Source: an uncultured Muribaculaceae bacterium
GTDB taxonomy: Bacteria; Bacteroidota; Bacteroidia; Bacteroidales; Muribaculaceae
Reading direction: 5' to 3'
NCBI GenBank assembly: GCA_934661195.1
Contig: CAKUJD010000001.1
Location: 1 to 64,000, forward strand
Length of the DNA: 64,000 nt
The notes beneath the pieces were generated by a model. It was given only the letters and a program-made list of their open reading frames with translations. It searched no databases and was not told the origin of the DNA. The translations under genes were made by a program, and so were the position numbers. Positions 54,436 through 63,860 of this stretch are shown piece after piece (positions within the stretch are counted from its first letter, which is position 1; each line of letters starts with the position of its first letter).

Positions 54436-56187
54436 TTACTTGACCATCACTTTAAATCGCTTGTCGCCAACCACCACAATGTAGATGCCGGGCGATGGCA
54501 CAGTGAATGCCTTTTGGTCGGCAACGGCTTCGCTGGCCACCACTCGGCCGGCAATGTCGGCTATAATCACAGGTGCTCCGTCGGCTTTGCGCACGCTTAT
54601 TTCGCCGGCAGCCGTGCTGGTCACTACTGGCGAGGCCTTGGCGGCGGTGGCGTCGATTGCAGTGGGCAAAGTCACCACCACATAGTTGGTGGCAATGCGG
54701 TAGTCGTAGGTACCCTTGGTGTCGCTGAATGTCTTAAACCAGGGGAACTCGCTGTTGGTGACGAAGCAGGCCACGCTGTCTTCCTGCTCGCGCAGGAATG
54801 TGAACACGCCGCCGTCAACGGTGTAGTCGACGCCCGGCTGCAGCTCCTCGTCGAATTTCGACACCCACTTGTATTCAGATTTGACCACGGCAGTGGTGTC
54901 GTAGAGGCGTCCATACAGATATCCGCTGAGGTCCACTTTTTCGCCCACGTTGATCACCTTTGGCAATACGGGGTTCTTTTGCGGGGCATAGTAGTTGTAG
55001 GGGGTGGTGTAGGAGTTCGACGGCTTCATCTTGGGGCCGCGCGGCGGCAGGTTAACCAGGTTGAAGTTGTTGCCTGTCACATACAGGTTGGAGAGCGTGT
55101 TTTTAAGGGCCTCGTCCGACAGCTTTATTGACTCAAGCACGCCATTGCGCGCATACAGGGTTTTCACTTTGGGCAGTTTTGAGAAGTCGGCCGACTTAAG
55201 CGGCGTTTTCTCGCAGTAAAGCGTTGTGAGCCCTTCGAGGTCGAGGTTAAGGCTCTTGAACGGGTTTGAGTCGAGGCTTAAATATGTCAGTTTGGGCAGA
55301 GCGCTCAGTGTGAACGACTCCAGGTTGTTCGAGCCCAGATTGATGCGTCCCAGCACAGGGCAGTCCTCGATGGTGACAGCCGACAGCTCGTGGTTGCCGG
55401 TGAGGGCAAGTGTGGTGAGTGCTGTCAGCCCCTTGGCCTCAAAGTTCGTGAGCTTCGACGATGTGATGGTGATTGTCTTGAGCGTGGTGGGCGCATTGAA
55501 TTTCACCGATTTCAGGGTGGAGTCGGAGGTGAGCATCACACTTTGCAGGGCGGGGCACTTGCTCAAGTCGATAGTCTCGATTCCATTGTTGTTGGAGAGG
55601 TCGAACTCATATATTTTCGCGCCTTCCATGGCAAACGTCTTCACTGCATTTTGTTTGCCAAGCTTCACGCGTTGGAGCGCATCGTTCTTGATGTTGATTG
55701 ACGAGAGTTTATTGTTGTTGTTAAGCACAAGGTAGGTGAGGGCCTTCATCCCGTTCACAAAGTCGATGCTTGTGATGGGGTTGCTCTCGCAGCGGAACTC
55801 GGTGATGGTGTTGTTGCCGTCAGCACCGAGGGTCACATCGTAGGCATCGGTGTTGCCGAAGTTGATAAACGAGATCGTTTTGCCATAGATTTTGACATCC
55901 ACTTCGGGCTTGGTCACGGCTATTTTCTTGTTGTAGAGTGTGGCTGCCTTCACCATGTCGTATTCGGTGGAGTCGCCGTCCACCACTACATAGAATTTGG
56001 CTCCGGCCTCCGATGATTTCAGGTACACTTGCACATAGCGGTCGGCCTCTTTGTCTCTGGTTCCGCGTGCCGACTTGAACGCTATGGCTGGCTCGCCGGC
56101 TGCGCTTTGCGCTGTCGCCTCTGTGGGCAAGGCCAATGCCGCCATCAGCAGCGCGGCCATGGTTGTAAACACTTTCTTCATATTCAA
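54436..56187 (-). CDS. Secreted leucine-rich repeat protein with T9SS C-terminus
   Basis: A 583-residue exported protein with a signal peptide ending TEATAQS. Residues ~120-360 hold about a dozen leucine-rich repeats of 20-23 residues (KLTYLSLDSNPFKSLNLDLE, LTTLYCEKTPLKSADFSKLP), the type found in BspA-like and internalin-like surface proteins. A beta-domain around 370-500 and a type A sorting domain (APVIIADIAGRVVASE to GIYIVVVGDKRFKVMV) follow. It lies 21 nt downstream of the 1170-residue protein gene in the same operon. Two starts (first or third codon) are equivalent. Confidence 0.85.
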   Translation of the reverse strand: MNMKKVFTTMAALLMAALALPTEATAQSAAGEPAIAFKSARGTRDKEADRYVQVYLKSSEAGAKFYVVVDGDSTEYDMVKAATLYNKKIAVTKPEVDVKIYGKTISFINFGNTDAYDVTLGADGNNTITEFRCESNPITSIDFVNGMKALTYLVLNNNNKLSSINIKNDALQRVKLGKQNAVKTFAMEGAKIYEFDLSNNNGIETIDLSKCPALQSVMLTSDSTLKSVKFNAPTTLKTITITSSKLTNFEAKGLTALTTLALTGNHELSAVTIEDCPVLGRINLGSNNLESFTLSALPKLTYLSLDSNPFKSLNLDLEGLTTLYCEKTPLKSADFSKLPKVKTLYARNGVLESIKLSDEALKNTLSNLYVTGNNFNLVNLPPRGPKMKPSNSYTTPYNYYAPQKNPVLPKVINVGEKVDLSGYLYGRLYDTTAVVKSEYKWVSKFDEELQPGVDYTVDGGVFTFLREQEDSVACFVTNSEFPWFKTFSDTKGTYDYRIATNYVVVTLPTAIDATAAKASPVVTSTAAGEISVRKADGAPVIIADIAGRVVASEAVADQKAFTVPSPGIYIVVVGDKRFKVMVK

Positions 56188-56208
56188 TCCTTTCGTTTTT
56201 TGTGGTTG

Positions 56209-59200
56209 TTAATTCTTTACTATCACTCGCTTTATCACGGTGCGGCCGCTAATGGTGGCCTTGAGCAGATACACTCCGCTGGCCAGCTGCTCCACATTGA
56301 GCTCCCGTGTGCCGGTGGCCGCAGCGCACAATGCGCCGTCCACATTGTAGAGCTCCATCTTGTCGCAGTCCATGTTCACCTTAACCACAGTGCTGGCTGG
56401 GTTGGGCGCCACTATGAAGCGGCTTGCAAGCTGCACTGCCTCGATGCCCGACTCCTTGACGGTGACGTTGTCGCTATACAGGATTTCTGAGCACTTGCCG
56501 CCAGGGTACACGGCTGCCAGGGCATAGATGTAGTTGCCAGGCTTGAGCGATGCGACGTTGTCGCTCAGCTTGAGGTCGGATATGCCGTCGGCGGGGGTGA
56601 GCATAACCCATTTGGCTGAGTCGAGGAAGTCGTCTTCGGCCATGCGCCACGCCACATACTTGTAGTCGAAGCTCTGTGGGTTGGCACCAAGTTCGTCGCC
56701 GGTGGCGCGGATAAGGTGGTTGCGCTTCACAAACGAGGCGTCGGCGCAGTGCCACTTGTTGGTGGTGTAGTCTTGGGTCGAGTAGTTGGTGTATGGCACA
56801 AACGGATATTCGGGGTCGGTGCCGCTGTCGGTGGCAAGGCTGCACATTCCTTTCGAGTAGCTCACCCCAAGGAAGTAGCCGTTGGGGGCCTCAACGGGCT
56901 GCGGCAACTCGTAGGTGTTCCACACTTCATCGCCCTTGGTGGCAACGTGCATGGCGTTGAACAGCACCTTGTTGGTGGGCTTGAAGTCGTCGGTCACATC
57001 AAAAATCCACAAGTTCATTTCATCGTGCGGGCCTTGGTAGCTGGTGGTGACCCAACTGATGCTCTTAAGCACGGCAGGCGTGCGGAACACTGCCCCATAC
57101 ACCGAGTTGTCGTTGCCGCCCAGCCAGCCCAACTGGCTCTCGAAGGCTCCGTTGTCGTGGCGGAACACATCGCGCGGCAGATTCCATGTTATGCTTACAG
57201 CGCTGTCGGCTGCGGCCACCTTGAATTCCGATGGTGCCAGAATCTTTGGGCTGAGAGTGATGTTGACAGCAGTGTCGGCCGCCACCACAATGGTGTCGCT
57301 CACTCCGGCATATTTTATTTTGCTGAGGGTGAACTTGTAGCCGTGTTCGGCAATGCTGCTGAATGCAAACTTGCCGTCGGCTCCGGTTGTCGCTTCACGA
57401 TCTTCGCCATAGCCAGTGAGTTTCACCTTGGCGTTGGCCACGCACTTGCCGTTCACATCCTTCACCTGTCCTGTCACAGAATAGGCGGGCAGTTTGGACA
57501 GGGTCACATTGTGTGTCGACTCCTTGTCGTTGACGAAGGCCACGGTGTCGGTAAGGTCGCGCAAATACAGTTTTGAGTACTTCACAGGATATGAGCCTGT
57601 GGGCACAAAGTCGAGCATGTAGTTGCCGCCGGTGTCGGTGGTGTCGCAGATGTTGCTGCCGGGAATGTTCACAGTCACACCCTCCACGGGATTGCCCGCC
57701 TCGTCGCGCACCTGGCCCTTGAGCCAACCGGTGTGCTTGGCCACAATGCAGAAGTTGTAGAGGCTCACGTTGCACGATGTGTAGTCCGACACGTCGCGAA
57801 TGCCTACGTAATACTCGCCGTCTTCCGAGATGGGCAGCGCTATGCGCGCCTGCTCGGTGATTCGCGACGCGAATTTGTAGTCCTTGATCACCTTGTGGTC
57901 GCGGTAGTCGTTGCTCTTGCCCACGGTGACCTGTATGTGCTTGGGGTAATATTCACCCAGGCCCGAGCGGAACTCGAAGTACACGTAGTAGGTGCTGTCG
58001 GCCTTCATGTGCACAGGCGGCGAAATCATCCAGTCGTCGGCCTTGACACCTGCCGGCACGTGATACACATAGTGCTTGTAGGGGTAGCATGTCCAGCACT
58101 TGCCGTCGTTGTTGTTGTCGTAAAGTGTCCACAGCTTGAACACGGCGTCGGACTGGAACACGCATGAATAGGGCACTTCGTTGGCCGGGCCCAGCTGCAC
58201 TTCGGGAGAGAAGGCTGTGCCGCCGTAGTCGGATGTGAGTGCCTGTATTGAGTATTTGTAGCTTGCCAGCGTGGTGATGGTAGAGTCAAGATAGGTGCGG
58301 TCTTTGCGGTAGGTTTTGGCCACAACGGTGGTGTCGCCAAACGCGTTGTAGCGCGTGATGCGGTATTTCAGCGATGAGGTCTTCACATAGCCGTTGTGCA
58401 GGCCTGCGCCGGCAGGAGCTTCCCATTTCAGGGTGGCAAGGTGTGGGGTGGTGCGCTCAAGGGTGATGCCTGTCACTGCCTGCGGCACATCGGGGCCTAC
58501 CCAGCTCATTGCCTCGGCCGTTTCGCTTTTGCTCTCTCCGTTGTAGGTGACCACGGCCACGCGGTTGTAGTTGTTGGCAAGGCCGTCGAGCTGCACCGTC
58601 GATTTTGCCCCTGGGGTAACGGCCACTTCCTTATACAGGTTGCCGTTCAGATACACCTCGGCTTTGCTGATCGATTGCAGTGCCGAGCCGCCAACGGTGG
58701 CAGAGGGGCTTGTCCACTGCGCCTCGCCGCTTAGGGCTCCTGAGGCGCCAGGGGTGAATGTGAGGTCGGCCACCTTGGCAGGAGCCGTCTCGCCGGGCTG
58801 GTAGCGCTCCACGTTGAAGCCCACCAGCTCCTCTTCGCTGGTGCCGATGCGGCCTATCACCTTGCCGGCGCCGCTCGATGGGTCAATCTTGACCAGGTAG
58901 GAATATCCGTTGGAGTCGCACAGCGGCCAGTACAGCTGGTTGTCATCGCAGTCCATGTCCATGCCGCTTATGTAGTTGGCAGTCTTGTTGAGCACGCTGC
59001 TGCCCACCTTGGCCACATAGCCGGTGATTGGGTCAATTGTTGAAAGTTGCCCCGTTTTCTCCACCGCATACAGCAGCCCGGCGCGGTTGGCGGCCAGCGA
59101 CATGAATTTCGACGACAGGTCTTTGCCCACCATGGTCATCTTGCCCGATGTGAGATCGATCGTATACAGGGCCTGCTTTGCCATCGTGATGCCACCCTCG

Positions 59201-59721
59201 CTCACATAGTGCGAGCCAAGGCAATACATGGTGCCGGAGCTTTCGCTGTAGGCCATGTCCTGCACGTTGGGGCCGTTGTAGTCGAGCGCGGCCACCCTGG
59301 TGTAGGTGCGTTTGCCCACATCGCTTTTCACAAGATATGTGGGATGCATCGAGCCGTTTTTGTCAATCGTGTATTCCACGAGATAAACATATTGGCCGGC
59401 CTTTGCACCCGCGCTAAAGTTGTAGCTGTAGTCAAACTCCACCGTGGTCTTCGACGGTGCGGACAACGACAGCGACACATATCCTTTAAGTCCAAAGCCA
59501 TAGGCCTTGGTTGCCGTTGTGGTGGCGGCTTCGGCTTTGCCGTCGGCGGCTTTGCTGCTTGTGGCCGGCCCTTTGGGAATCAAGCCCAGCTGGCGCGCCT
59601 GGGCCAGGGTGTAGACCTCTGCGGGAGGATTGGGCTTAGGCGCTGTGTCGGGCGCCGCCTTTTGTGCGTTGGCCGCAAATGCGGCAAGCATCATAACAAT
59701 AAAAAAGTAGATTTGCCTCAT
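56209..59721 (-). CDS. Secreted multi-domain protein with T9SS C-terminus
   Basis: From the ATG at 59721 it is 1170 residues. The 31 codons upstream in frame contain the promoter and are not native. A signal peptide ends AFAANAQ. A possible beta-propeller (residues ~90-310, GQYVYLVEYTIDKNG), FN3-like repeats and a choice-of-anchor J module (KCWTCYPYKHYVYH) follow. Two carboxypeptidase-regulatory-like domains come next (LKGQVRDEAGNPVEGVTVNI, VTGQVKDVNGKCVANAKVKL), then a second anchor module. A sorting domain starts near IEAVQLASRFIVAPNPAST. It is the first gene of a two-gene operon with the LRR protein and divergent from the subtilase. Confidence 0.85.
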   Translation of the reverse strand: MRQIYFFIVMMLAAFAANAQKAAPDTAPKPNPPAEVYTLAQARQLGLIPKGPATSSKAADGKAEAATTTATKAYGFGLKGYVSLSLSAPSKTTVEFDYSYNFSAGAKAGQYVYLVEYTIDKNGSMHPTYLVKSDVGKRTYTRVAALDYNGPNVQDMAYSESSGTMYCLGSHYVSEGGITMAKQALYTIDLTSGKMTMVGKDLSSKFMSLAANRAGLLYAVEKTGQLSTIDPITGYVAKVGSSVLNKTANYISGMDMDCDDNQLYWPLCDSNGYSYLVKIDPSSGAGKVIGRIGTSEEELVGFNVERYQPGETAPAKVADLTFTPGASGALSGEAQWTSPSATVGGSALQSISKAEVYLNGNLYKEVAVTPGAKSTVQLDGLANNYNRVAVVTYNGESKSETAEAMSWVGPDVPQAVTGITLERTTPHLATLKWEAPAGAGLHNGYVKTSSLKYRITRYNAFGDTTVVAKTYRKDRTYLDSTITTLASYKYSIQALTSDYGGTAFSPEVQLGPANEVPYSCVFQSDAVFKLWTLYDNNNDGKCWTCYPYKHYVYHVPAGVKADDWMISPPVHMKADSTYYVYFEFRSGLGEYYPKHIQVTVGKSNDYRDHKVIKDYKFASRITEQARIALPISEDGEYYVGIRDVSDYTSCNVSLYNFCIVAKHTGWLKGQVRDEAGNPVEGVTVNIPGSNICDTTDTGGNYMLDFVPTGSYPVKYSKLYLRDLTDTVAFVNDKESTHNVTLSKLPAYSVTGQVKDVNGKCVANAKVKLTGYGEDREATTGADGKFAFSSIAEHGYKFTLSKIKYAGVSDTIVVAADTAVNITLSPKILAPSEFKVAAADSAVSITWNLPRDVFRHDNGAFESQLGWLGGNDNSVYGAVFRTPAVLKSISWVTTSYQGPHDEMNLWIFDVTDDFKPTNKVLFNAMHVATKGDEVWNTYELPQPVEAPNGYFLGVSYSKGMCSLATDSGTDPEYPFVPYTNYSTQDYTTNKWHCADASFVKRNHLIRATGDELGANPQSFDYKYVAWRMAEDDFLDSAKWVMLTPADGISDLKLSDNVASLKPGNYIYALAAVYPGGKCSEILYSDNVTVKESGIEAVQLASRFIVAPNPASTVVKVNMDCDKMELYNVDGALCAAATGTRELNVEQLASGVYLLKATISGRTVIKRVIVKN

Positions 59722-59783
59722 GAATAGTATTTTAAATAGTTTTATATGTCGGTAACAAAAAAATGCATATTGGTTGACTATGG

Positions 59784-59791
59784 CAAAGTTA
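59784..59791 (-). promoter_or_regulatory. -7 box for the 1170-residue protein operon
   Basis: TAACTTTG on the minus strand, 62 nt upstream of the ATG at 59721. Confidence 0.65.
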
Positions 59792-59918
59792 TAATATGTG
59801 TTAGATTTTGCCAAGAAAACGGTAGATTATTTTACGATTATCGCTTATTTTAGTAATAAATATTACTGATTGAAATTTTTTGTTCGTCTGTTTGTTTGTG
59901 CGTTACTGTTAATATAGC

Positions 59919-59926
59919 TAACTTTG
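59919..59926 (+). promoter_or_regulatory. -7 box for the subtilase gene
   Basis: TAACTTTG, 23 nt upstream of the ATG at 59950. The two divergent boxes at 59784 and 59919 leave about 130 bp between them for shared control. Confidence 0.65.
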
Positions 59927-59949
59927 TGAAAACAAATTTCACACCGATT

Positions 59950-62151
59950 ATGAAAAAAATGTTACTACTGGCTTCTCTGCTGACGCTTACGGCTCATGCC
60001 GGCGGATTGGCACAGAGCAAAAAAGCCGCTGTTGGCGCTAAGTTTATCAGTTCCATTGCGGCGAGCGATGTCGTTGACAGAGCGTTGCTTGAGCGCGGCA
60101 TCGCCAATATTCAAGACAAGCGCGGAATGGTCGACGTGGTGCTGTCGGCAACCGACGCCGAGCAGTGCGCCGAGCGCCTGCGCGGCATGGGTCTGAATGT
60201 GGGCACGGCCAATGCCGGAGGCGTGACTGTTGCTGTTCCGGCAGGCATGCTTGGGCGCTTGGCCGAAATTCCAGGCGTGAGCGAAATCCACATGTCAAGG
60301 CCGCTGTTTCCGCTGCTCGACGAGGCGCGGGCAGCCGGCTGTGTCGATATGGCACATGCAGGCACGGGGCTTGCCGCTCCGTTCAAAGGCGAAAACACAA
60401 TAGTGGGCATAATCGACAGCGGATTCCAGTATGACCACAGTGCATTTGTCGACCCCGACACCAAGCAAAGCCGTATAAGCCGCATTTGGGAGCAGGACTG
60501 CGACACCTTGGAGAGCCTCCGCCCCGATGGGTTTGCGTATGGCTGCGAATATGCGCCTGGAAAAGCCACTCTCACTCGCAGCTACGACATCACCACAAGT
60601 TCCCACGGCACTCACGTGGCTGGCATAGCCGCCGGAGGCGACACCCGCTATAGCAACAAATACTACGGCGTGGCTCCAAAGTCGGAGATAGTGCTTGTGT
60701 CCACCAAGTCGACCGAAGCGTCGGTTATCGACGCGGCGAAATACATATTCGACTATGCCGATTCGCAGCACAAGCCATGCGTGATAAACATAAGCCTCGG
60801 CTCCAACATTGGCCCGCACGACGGCACAGGGTATGTCGACCGCATGCTCGACGCCATGCAGGGCGAGGGACACCTCATAGTGGGCGCGGCTGGCAACAGT
60901 TCGGGCGACAAGTGCCATGCCGGCAAAAGTTTCTCGGTGCGCGACCACTCGCTCAACACTGGCTTGCAGTTTACCTCCTACGGCAAAACGCAACTGGGCC
61001 TCGTTGACATCTGGGGCACACCGTCGAAGAAGTTTAAGACCACAATCTATGTCTACGACAAGGCGGCCAACAAGCGGCTGGCCACATTTGATGCTGTCGA
61101 TGCCACTCAAAGCGACATCAGAAAGTTTGACTTCGATGGCCTGGAGTCGAGCAGCAGCGACAGCATTAGTATTAGTGTGCTGGTGCAGTCGGGAGTGGAT
61201 TCCAACAACGGCAAGCCCAATGTGAGTGTCGTGGCCATGTGCACTGGCGTTAATAAGAAAAACGTGTTTCTCGGCATTGAGACCGAGGCGGTGTCGGGTA
61301 CAGTGAATATGTGGAACGACGGTGTGTATTCCACTTTCAGCAATCTTGGAAACCCAGCCTACACCGACGGCGATTCGGAATGCAGCGTGAACGAGTTGGG
61401 CGGCACCGGCAAAAAAATAATATCAGTTGGCGCGTTTGCGTCCAAGAACAAATACACTATGCTCGACGGCAACACAGGCGGCTCGAGCTATGCCGTGGGC
61501 AGCATTTGCCCGTTCTCATCGGCAGGCCCCACTATCGACGGGCGCGTGAAGCCGGAAATCGCCGCACCGGGTTCGATATTGGTGTCGGCCTACAACCGCT
61601 ATTACGGTGCGTTTAATGCCGCCAAGATGGTGAGCGCCTTGTCGGTTGACGGCAAGGCCTCCTACTATGGCACCATGCAGGGCACATCCATGGCCTCGCC
61701 GTTTGTGGCCGGTGTGATGGCCCTTTGGCTTCAGGCCGACCCGTCGCTGTCGCCCGAGAGGGCAAAGCAGATTTTGCAGGCATCGGCCATCAACGACTCT
61801 TTCACTGGCGATGTGAGGCAGGATGGATCGCCGCAATGGGGCTATGGCAAGGTGGATGCCTACAAGGGGCTGCAGATGTGCCTTGAAAGCGGTGTCGACA
61901 TGGTGGCTGCCAATGGCGTGCGATGCTCATGCTCGGTGGCCGCTGGCACATTGCAGGTGATGCTTTCAGGCGACAGCAATGACGTGGAGGTGAATGTCTA
62001 CAGCCCGTCGGGACGCCTTCTGGGCCGCAATGCGGCGCAAGAGCTGAGTGCGCTCACTCCCCTGTGCGTGTCTGGCATTCCAAGCGGAGTGGCGATTGTA
62101 AAAGTTAACACATCATCATCGAGCCACACCATTAAGGTGGTGGCCCGGTGA
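59950..62151 (+). CDS. Secreted S8 (subtilisin-family) serine protease
   Basis: From the ATG at 59950 it is 733 residues, with a signal peptide ending AGGLAQS. A propeptide-like region covers ~30-140. The catalytic triad is complete: Asp156 (IIDSGFQ), His219 (HGTHVAG) and Ser580 (GTSMASPF), with the oxyanion Asn316 in AAGN. About 260 residues separate Asn316 and Ser580, more than in plain subtilisins, so an extra beta-rich domain is inserted there. The last ~75 residues (VEVNVYSPSGRLLGRNAAQE to SSHTIKVV) look like a short sorting domain. It may process host or diet proteins, or the neighbouring cargo. Substrates are unknown. Confidence 0.93.
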   Translation: MKKMLLLASLLTLTAHAGGLAQSKKAAVGAKFISSIAASDVVDRALLERGIANIQDKRGMVDVVLSATDAEQCAERLRGMGLNVGTANAGGVTVAVPAGMLGRLAEIPGVSEIHMSRPLFPLLDEARAAGCVDMAHAGTGLAAPFKGENTIVGIIDSGFQYDHSAFVDPDTKQSRISRIWEQDCDTLESLRPDGFAYGCEYAPGKATLTRSYDITTSSHGTHVAGIAAGGDTRYSNKYYGVAPKSEIVLVSTKSTEASVIDAAKYIFDYADSQHKPCVINISLGSNIGPHDGTGYVDRMLDAMQGEGHLIVGAAGNSSGDKCHAGKSFSVRDHSLNTGLQFTSYGKTQLGLVDIWGTPSKKFKTTIYVYDKAANKRLATFDAVDATQSDIRKFDFDGLESSSSDSISISVLVQSGVDSNNGKPNVSVVAMCTGVNKKNVFLGIETEAVSGTVNMWNDGVYSTFSNLGNPAYTDGDSECSVNELGGTGKKIISVGAFASKNKYTMLDGNTGGSSYAVGSICPFSSAGPTIDGRVKPEIAAPGSILVSAYNRYYGAFNAAKMVSALSVDGKASYYGTMQGTSMASPFVAGVMALWLQADPSLSPERAKQILQASAINDSFTGDVRQDGSPQWGYGKVDAYKGLQMCLESGVDMVAANGVRCSCSVAAGTLQVMLSGDSNDVEVNVYSPSGRLLGRNAAQELSALTPLCVSGIPSGVAIVKVNTSSSSHTIKVVAR

Positions 62152-62175
62152 GCCAATGCAATAGTATTGAAAATG

Positions 62176-62224
62176 TGGCAAAGCCGCACTGGCCCTTTGG
62201 CCGGTGTGGCTTTGCCATGTTTTT
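62176..62224 (+). terminator. Terminator of the subtilase gene
   Basis: A 19-bp stem with G-U pairs (62176-62194 with 62199-62217), tetraloop-sized apex, then TGTTTTT. Confidence 0.9.
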
Positions 62225-62236
62225 ATGTATATGCCG

Positions 62237-63100
62237 TTAGGACCCAATGGAGGATACGGTGCCGTCGGGGGCCATGTGGCAGAAGTGGGTCGTGACCTTT
62301 ACACTGCTGGATATCTCGCCGGCGTCTTCCAGCTCGAACGACATGATTTGGTCTGAATCCCAACTGTTTTCTTTGCTGTAGTTGTAGAAAATCGCATTGG
62401 CCATCTCCTCGCTGACTGCCCAATGCTCTGACCCGTATTTCCACATTTTACCCTCGTAGCGGCCAAAGGTGCATGGGTGGGCGTGCATGTTCGGAATAGC
62501 GCTCTGCAGAATAAACATCCTTTCGGGATCGAATTCGCCTTCTACGTCGAGCCGTGCCATAAGCGCGCTGACTGAGGTCTCACACGACACGGCACAGTCG
62601 CCCAATGGCGGCTGCGATATTTTGTCCAAGCACATAGCGTAATCCAATTTATCGTCCATCTGCATCCACTGTTTGACTTTGTCTAAAAGACTGGCGCAGA
62701 AGTTGGTGCGTGATGTGACATTGGCTGGCTCGCCCCATATGCTTGATATTATGTGCTGGTCAACATTGCGCTGGCCGACCTCATACAGAGGCTTTTTGCT
62801 GTCGGGGCTGCTGAGCACGCTGATGCCGGCCGCGCAGCAGCCACCATATATATACCTCGATGGGCTTATGAGTTGAAATGAGCGTGGCCTGTCCACAAAT
62901 CCCAAGCGGCCAAGTTCAGCGTTGGTGAGTCCTTTGCCGTCACGCTGCTCAAGGTTGAGATTTTGGAGCTTGAATGTGCTTTTGGCTACATTCACATCTA
63001 TCCATGTGCTTCGCAGAAACAAATACACGTAATATCTGTTGATCATAACCGTGAGTATGATGCCCGAAAGGGCGTGCAAACAAAAAAGCACCATCCGCAT
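62237..63100 (-). CDS. Membrane-anchored orphan protein next to tRNA-Glu
   Basis: If started at 63100 it is 287 residues. The frame is open to an ATG at 63127, but that lies 2 nt past the tRNA-Glu 3' end. One N-terminal hydrophobic segment (MVLFCLHALSGIILTVM) is followed by a soluble domain with many Cys and Met residues and no motif I know (ISPSRYIYGGCCAAG, CLDKISQPPLGDCAVSC). It is the only gene here with no recognisable relatives and lies directly downstream of a tRNA gene, a common integration position. It converges on the subtilase terminator. The function is unknown. Confidence 0.6.
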   Translation of the reverse strand: MRMVLFCLHALSGIILTVMINRYYVYLFLRSTWIDVNVAKSTFKLQNLNLEQRDGKGLTNAELGRLGFVDRPRSFQLISPSRYIYGGCCAAGISVLSSPDSKKPLYEVGQRNVDQHIISSIWGEPANVTSRTNFCASLLDKVKQWMQMDDKLDYAMCLDKISQPPLGDCAVSCETSVSALMARLDVEGEFDPERMFILQSAIPNMHAHPCTFGRYEGKMWKYGSEHWAVSEEMANAIFYNYSKENSWDSDQIMSFELEDAGEISSSVKVTTHFCHMAPDGTVSSIGS

Positions 63101-63129
63101 AGTGATTGGGAATGGTGCAATATGCATGG

Positions 63130-63201
63130 TAGCCCATAGCAGAATCGAACTGCTCTTTCAAGAATGAAAATCTTGCGTCCTAACCGATAGACGAATGGGC
63201 C
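63130..63201 (-). tRNA. tRNA-Glu (anticodon UUC), copy 1
   Basis: A 72-nt cloverleaf on the minus strand. The acceptor GGCCCAT pairs with ATGGGCT (first pair G-U), the discriminator is A, the anticodon loop TTTTCAT gives UUC, and the T-arm CAGTTCGATTCTG is present. The sequence is identical to the copy at 63616-63687. No separate -7 box is seen close by, so it may be read through from the rpsT transcript. Confidence 0.95.
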
Positions 63202-63329
63202 ATCATCAGCAACTCTATCGCGCGTACTCCTGCATAAGGGGGTTGCGACACAAGTCGCTGTGTTATCATTTATATATTTATATGGCGTTTCAGAGAAACT
63301 CTGAAGTCAATATCTCTTGGGGCGGCCGA

Positions 63330-63584
63330 TTAAGCCAGCTTGTTGACGTGCTTGGCCAGCTTCGACTTCAGGTTGGAAGCCTTGTTCTTGCTGATCACGT
63401 TCTTGCGGCCCAGCTTGTCGAGCATGGCCGAAACTTTCTTGTACTCCTCAGCGGCAGCGGCCTTGTCGGTCATCTTGCGGAGGTTGCGCACAGCGTTGCG
63501 CATAGTCTTTGCATAATAGCGGTTACGCAGATTTCTCGCCTGTGATTGGCGGATTCTCTTAATAGCTGATTTATGGTTTGCCAT
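63330..63584 (-). CDS. rpsT: 30S ribosomal protein S20
   Basis: An 84-residue basic helical protein that binds 16S rRNA early in 30S assembly. The start [20 protein letters not shown] in part ([14 protein letters not shown]) and the end [15 protein letters not shown] are diagnostic of S20. It lies between two identical tRNA-Glu genes on the same strand, 31 nt after the upstream one, which suggests a mixed tRNA-mRNA transcript started at the 63718 promoter. A small hairpin (TTCAGAG/CTCTGAA near 63291-63307) lies downstream without a T run. Confidence 0.97.
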   Translation of the reverse strand: MANHKSAIKRIRQSQARNLRNRYYAKTMRNAVRNLRKMTDKAAAAEEYKKVSAMLDKLGRKNVISKNKASNLKSKLAKHVNKLA

Positions 63585-63615
63585 ATTTTCTTTGTTATAT
63601 TTTTAATAATTTTGG

Positions 63616-63687
63616 TAGCCCATAGCAGAATCGAACTGCTCTTTCAAGAATGAAAATCTTGCGTCCTAACCGATAGACGAATGGGCC
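63616..63687 (-). tRNA. tRNA-Glu (anticodon UUC), copy 2
   Basis: Identical over its 72 nt to the copy at 63130-63201. It has a -7 box (TATATTTG) 30 nt upstream and is the first gene of the tRNA-rpsT-tRNA cluster. Confidence 0.95.
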
Positions 63688-63717
63688 TCGAAAAAAGTGC
63701 CGCTACAAAAGCGACTG

Positions 63718-63725
63718 CAAATATA
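63718..63725 (-). promoter_or_regulatory. -7 box for the tRNA-Glu/rpsT cluster
   Basis: TATATTTG on the minus strand, 30 nt upstream of the tRNA-Glu 5' end. Confidence 0.6.
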
Positions 63726-63860
63726 GAAAGGATTTTTCATTCCGCAAAATTTAAGGCGGTGAAAACGTGATTTATAGCCACAAAAAGGCGTTTGCATTGG
63801 CTTTTTTCGGGAAAATAGTGCTAAATTAGCAGTTTCAATGAAAACAGTGACTCTCACACT

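Noticed and set aside
63101..63127. Start of the orphan gene at 63127
   Set aside because: It lies 2 nt from the tRNA 3' end, leaving no room for initiation signals. A start at 63100 or 63094 keeps the membrane segment.
63291..63307. Terminator after rpsT
   Set aside because: A 7-bp hairpin is present but no T run follows on the minus strand.
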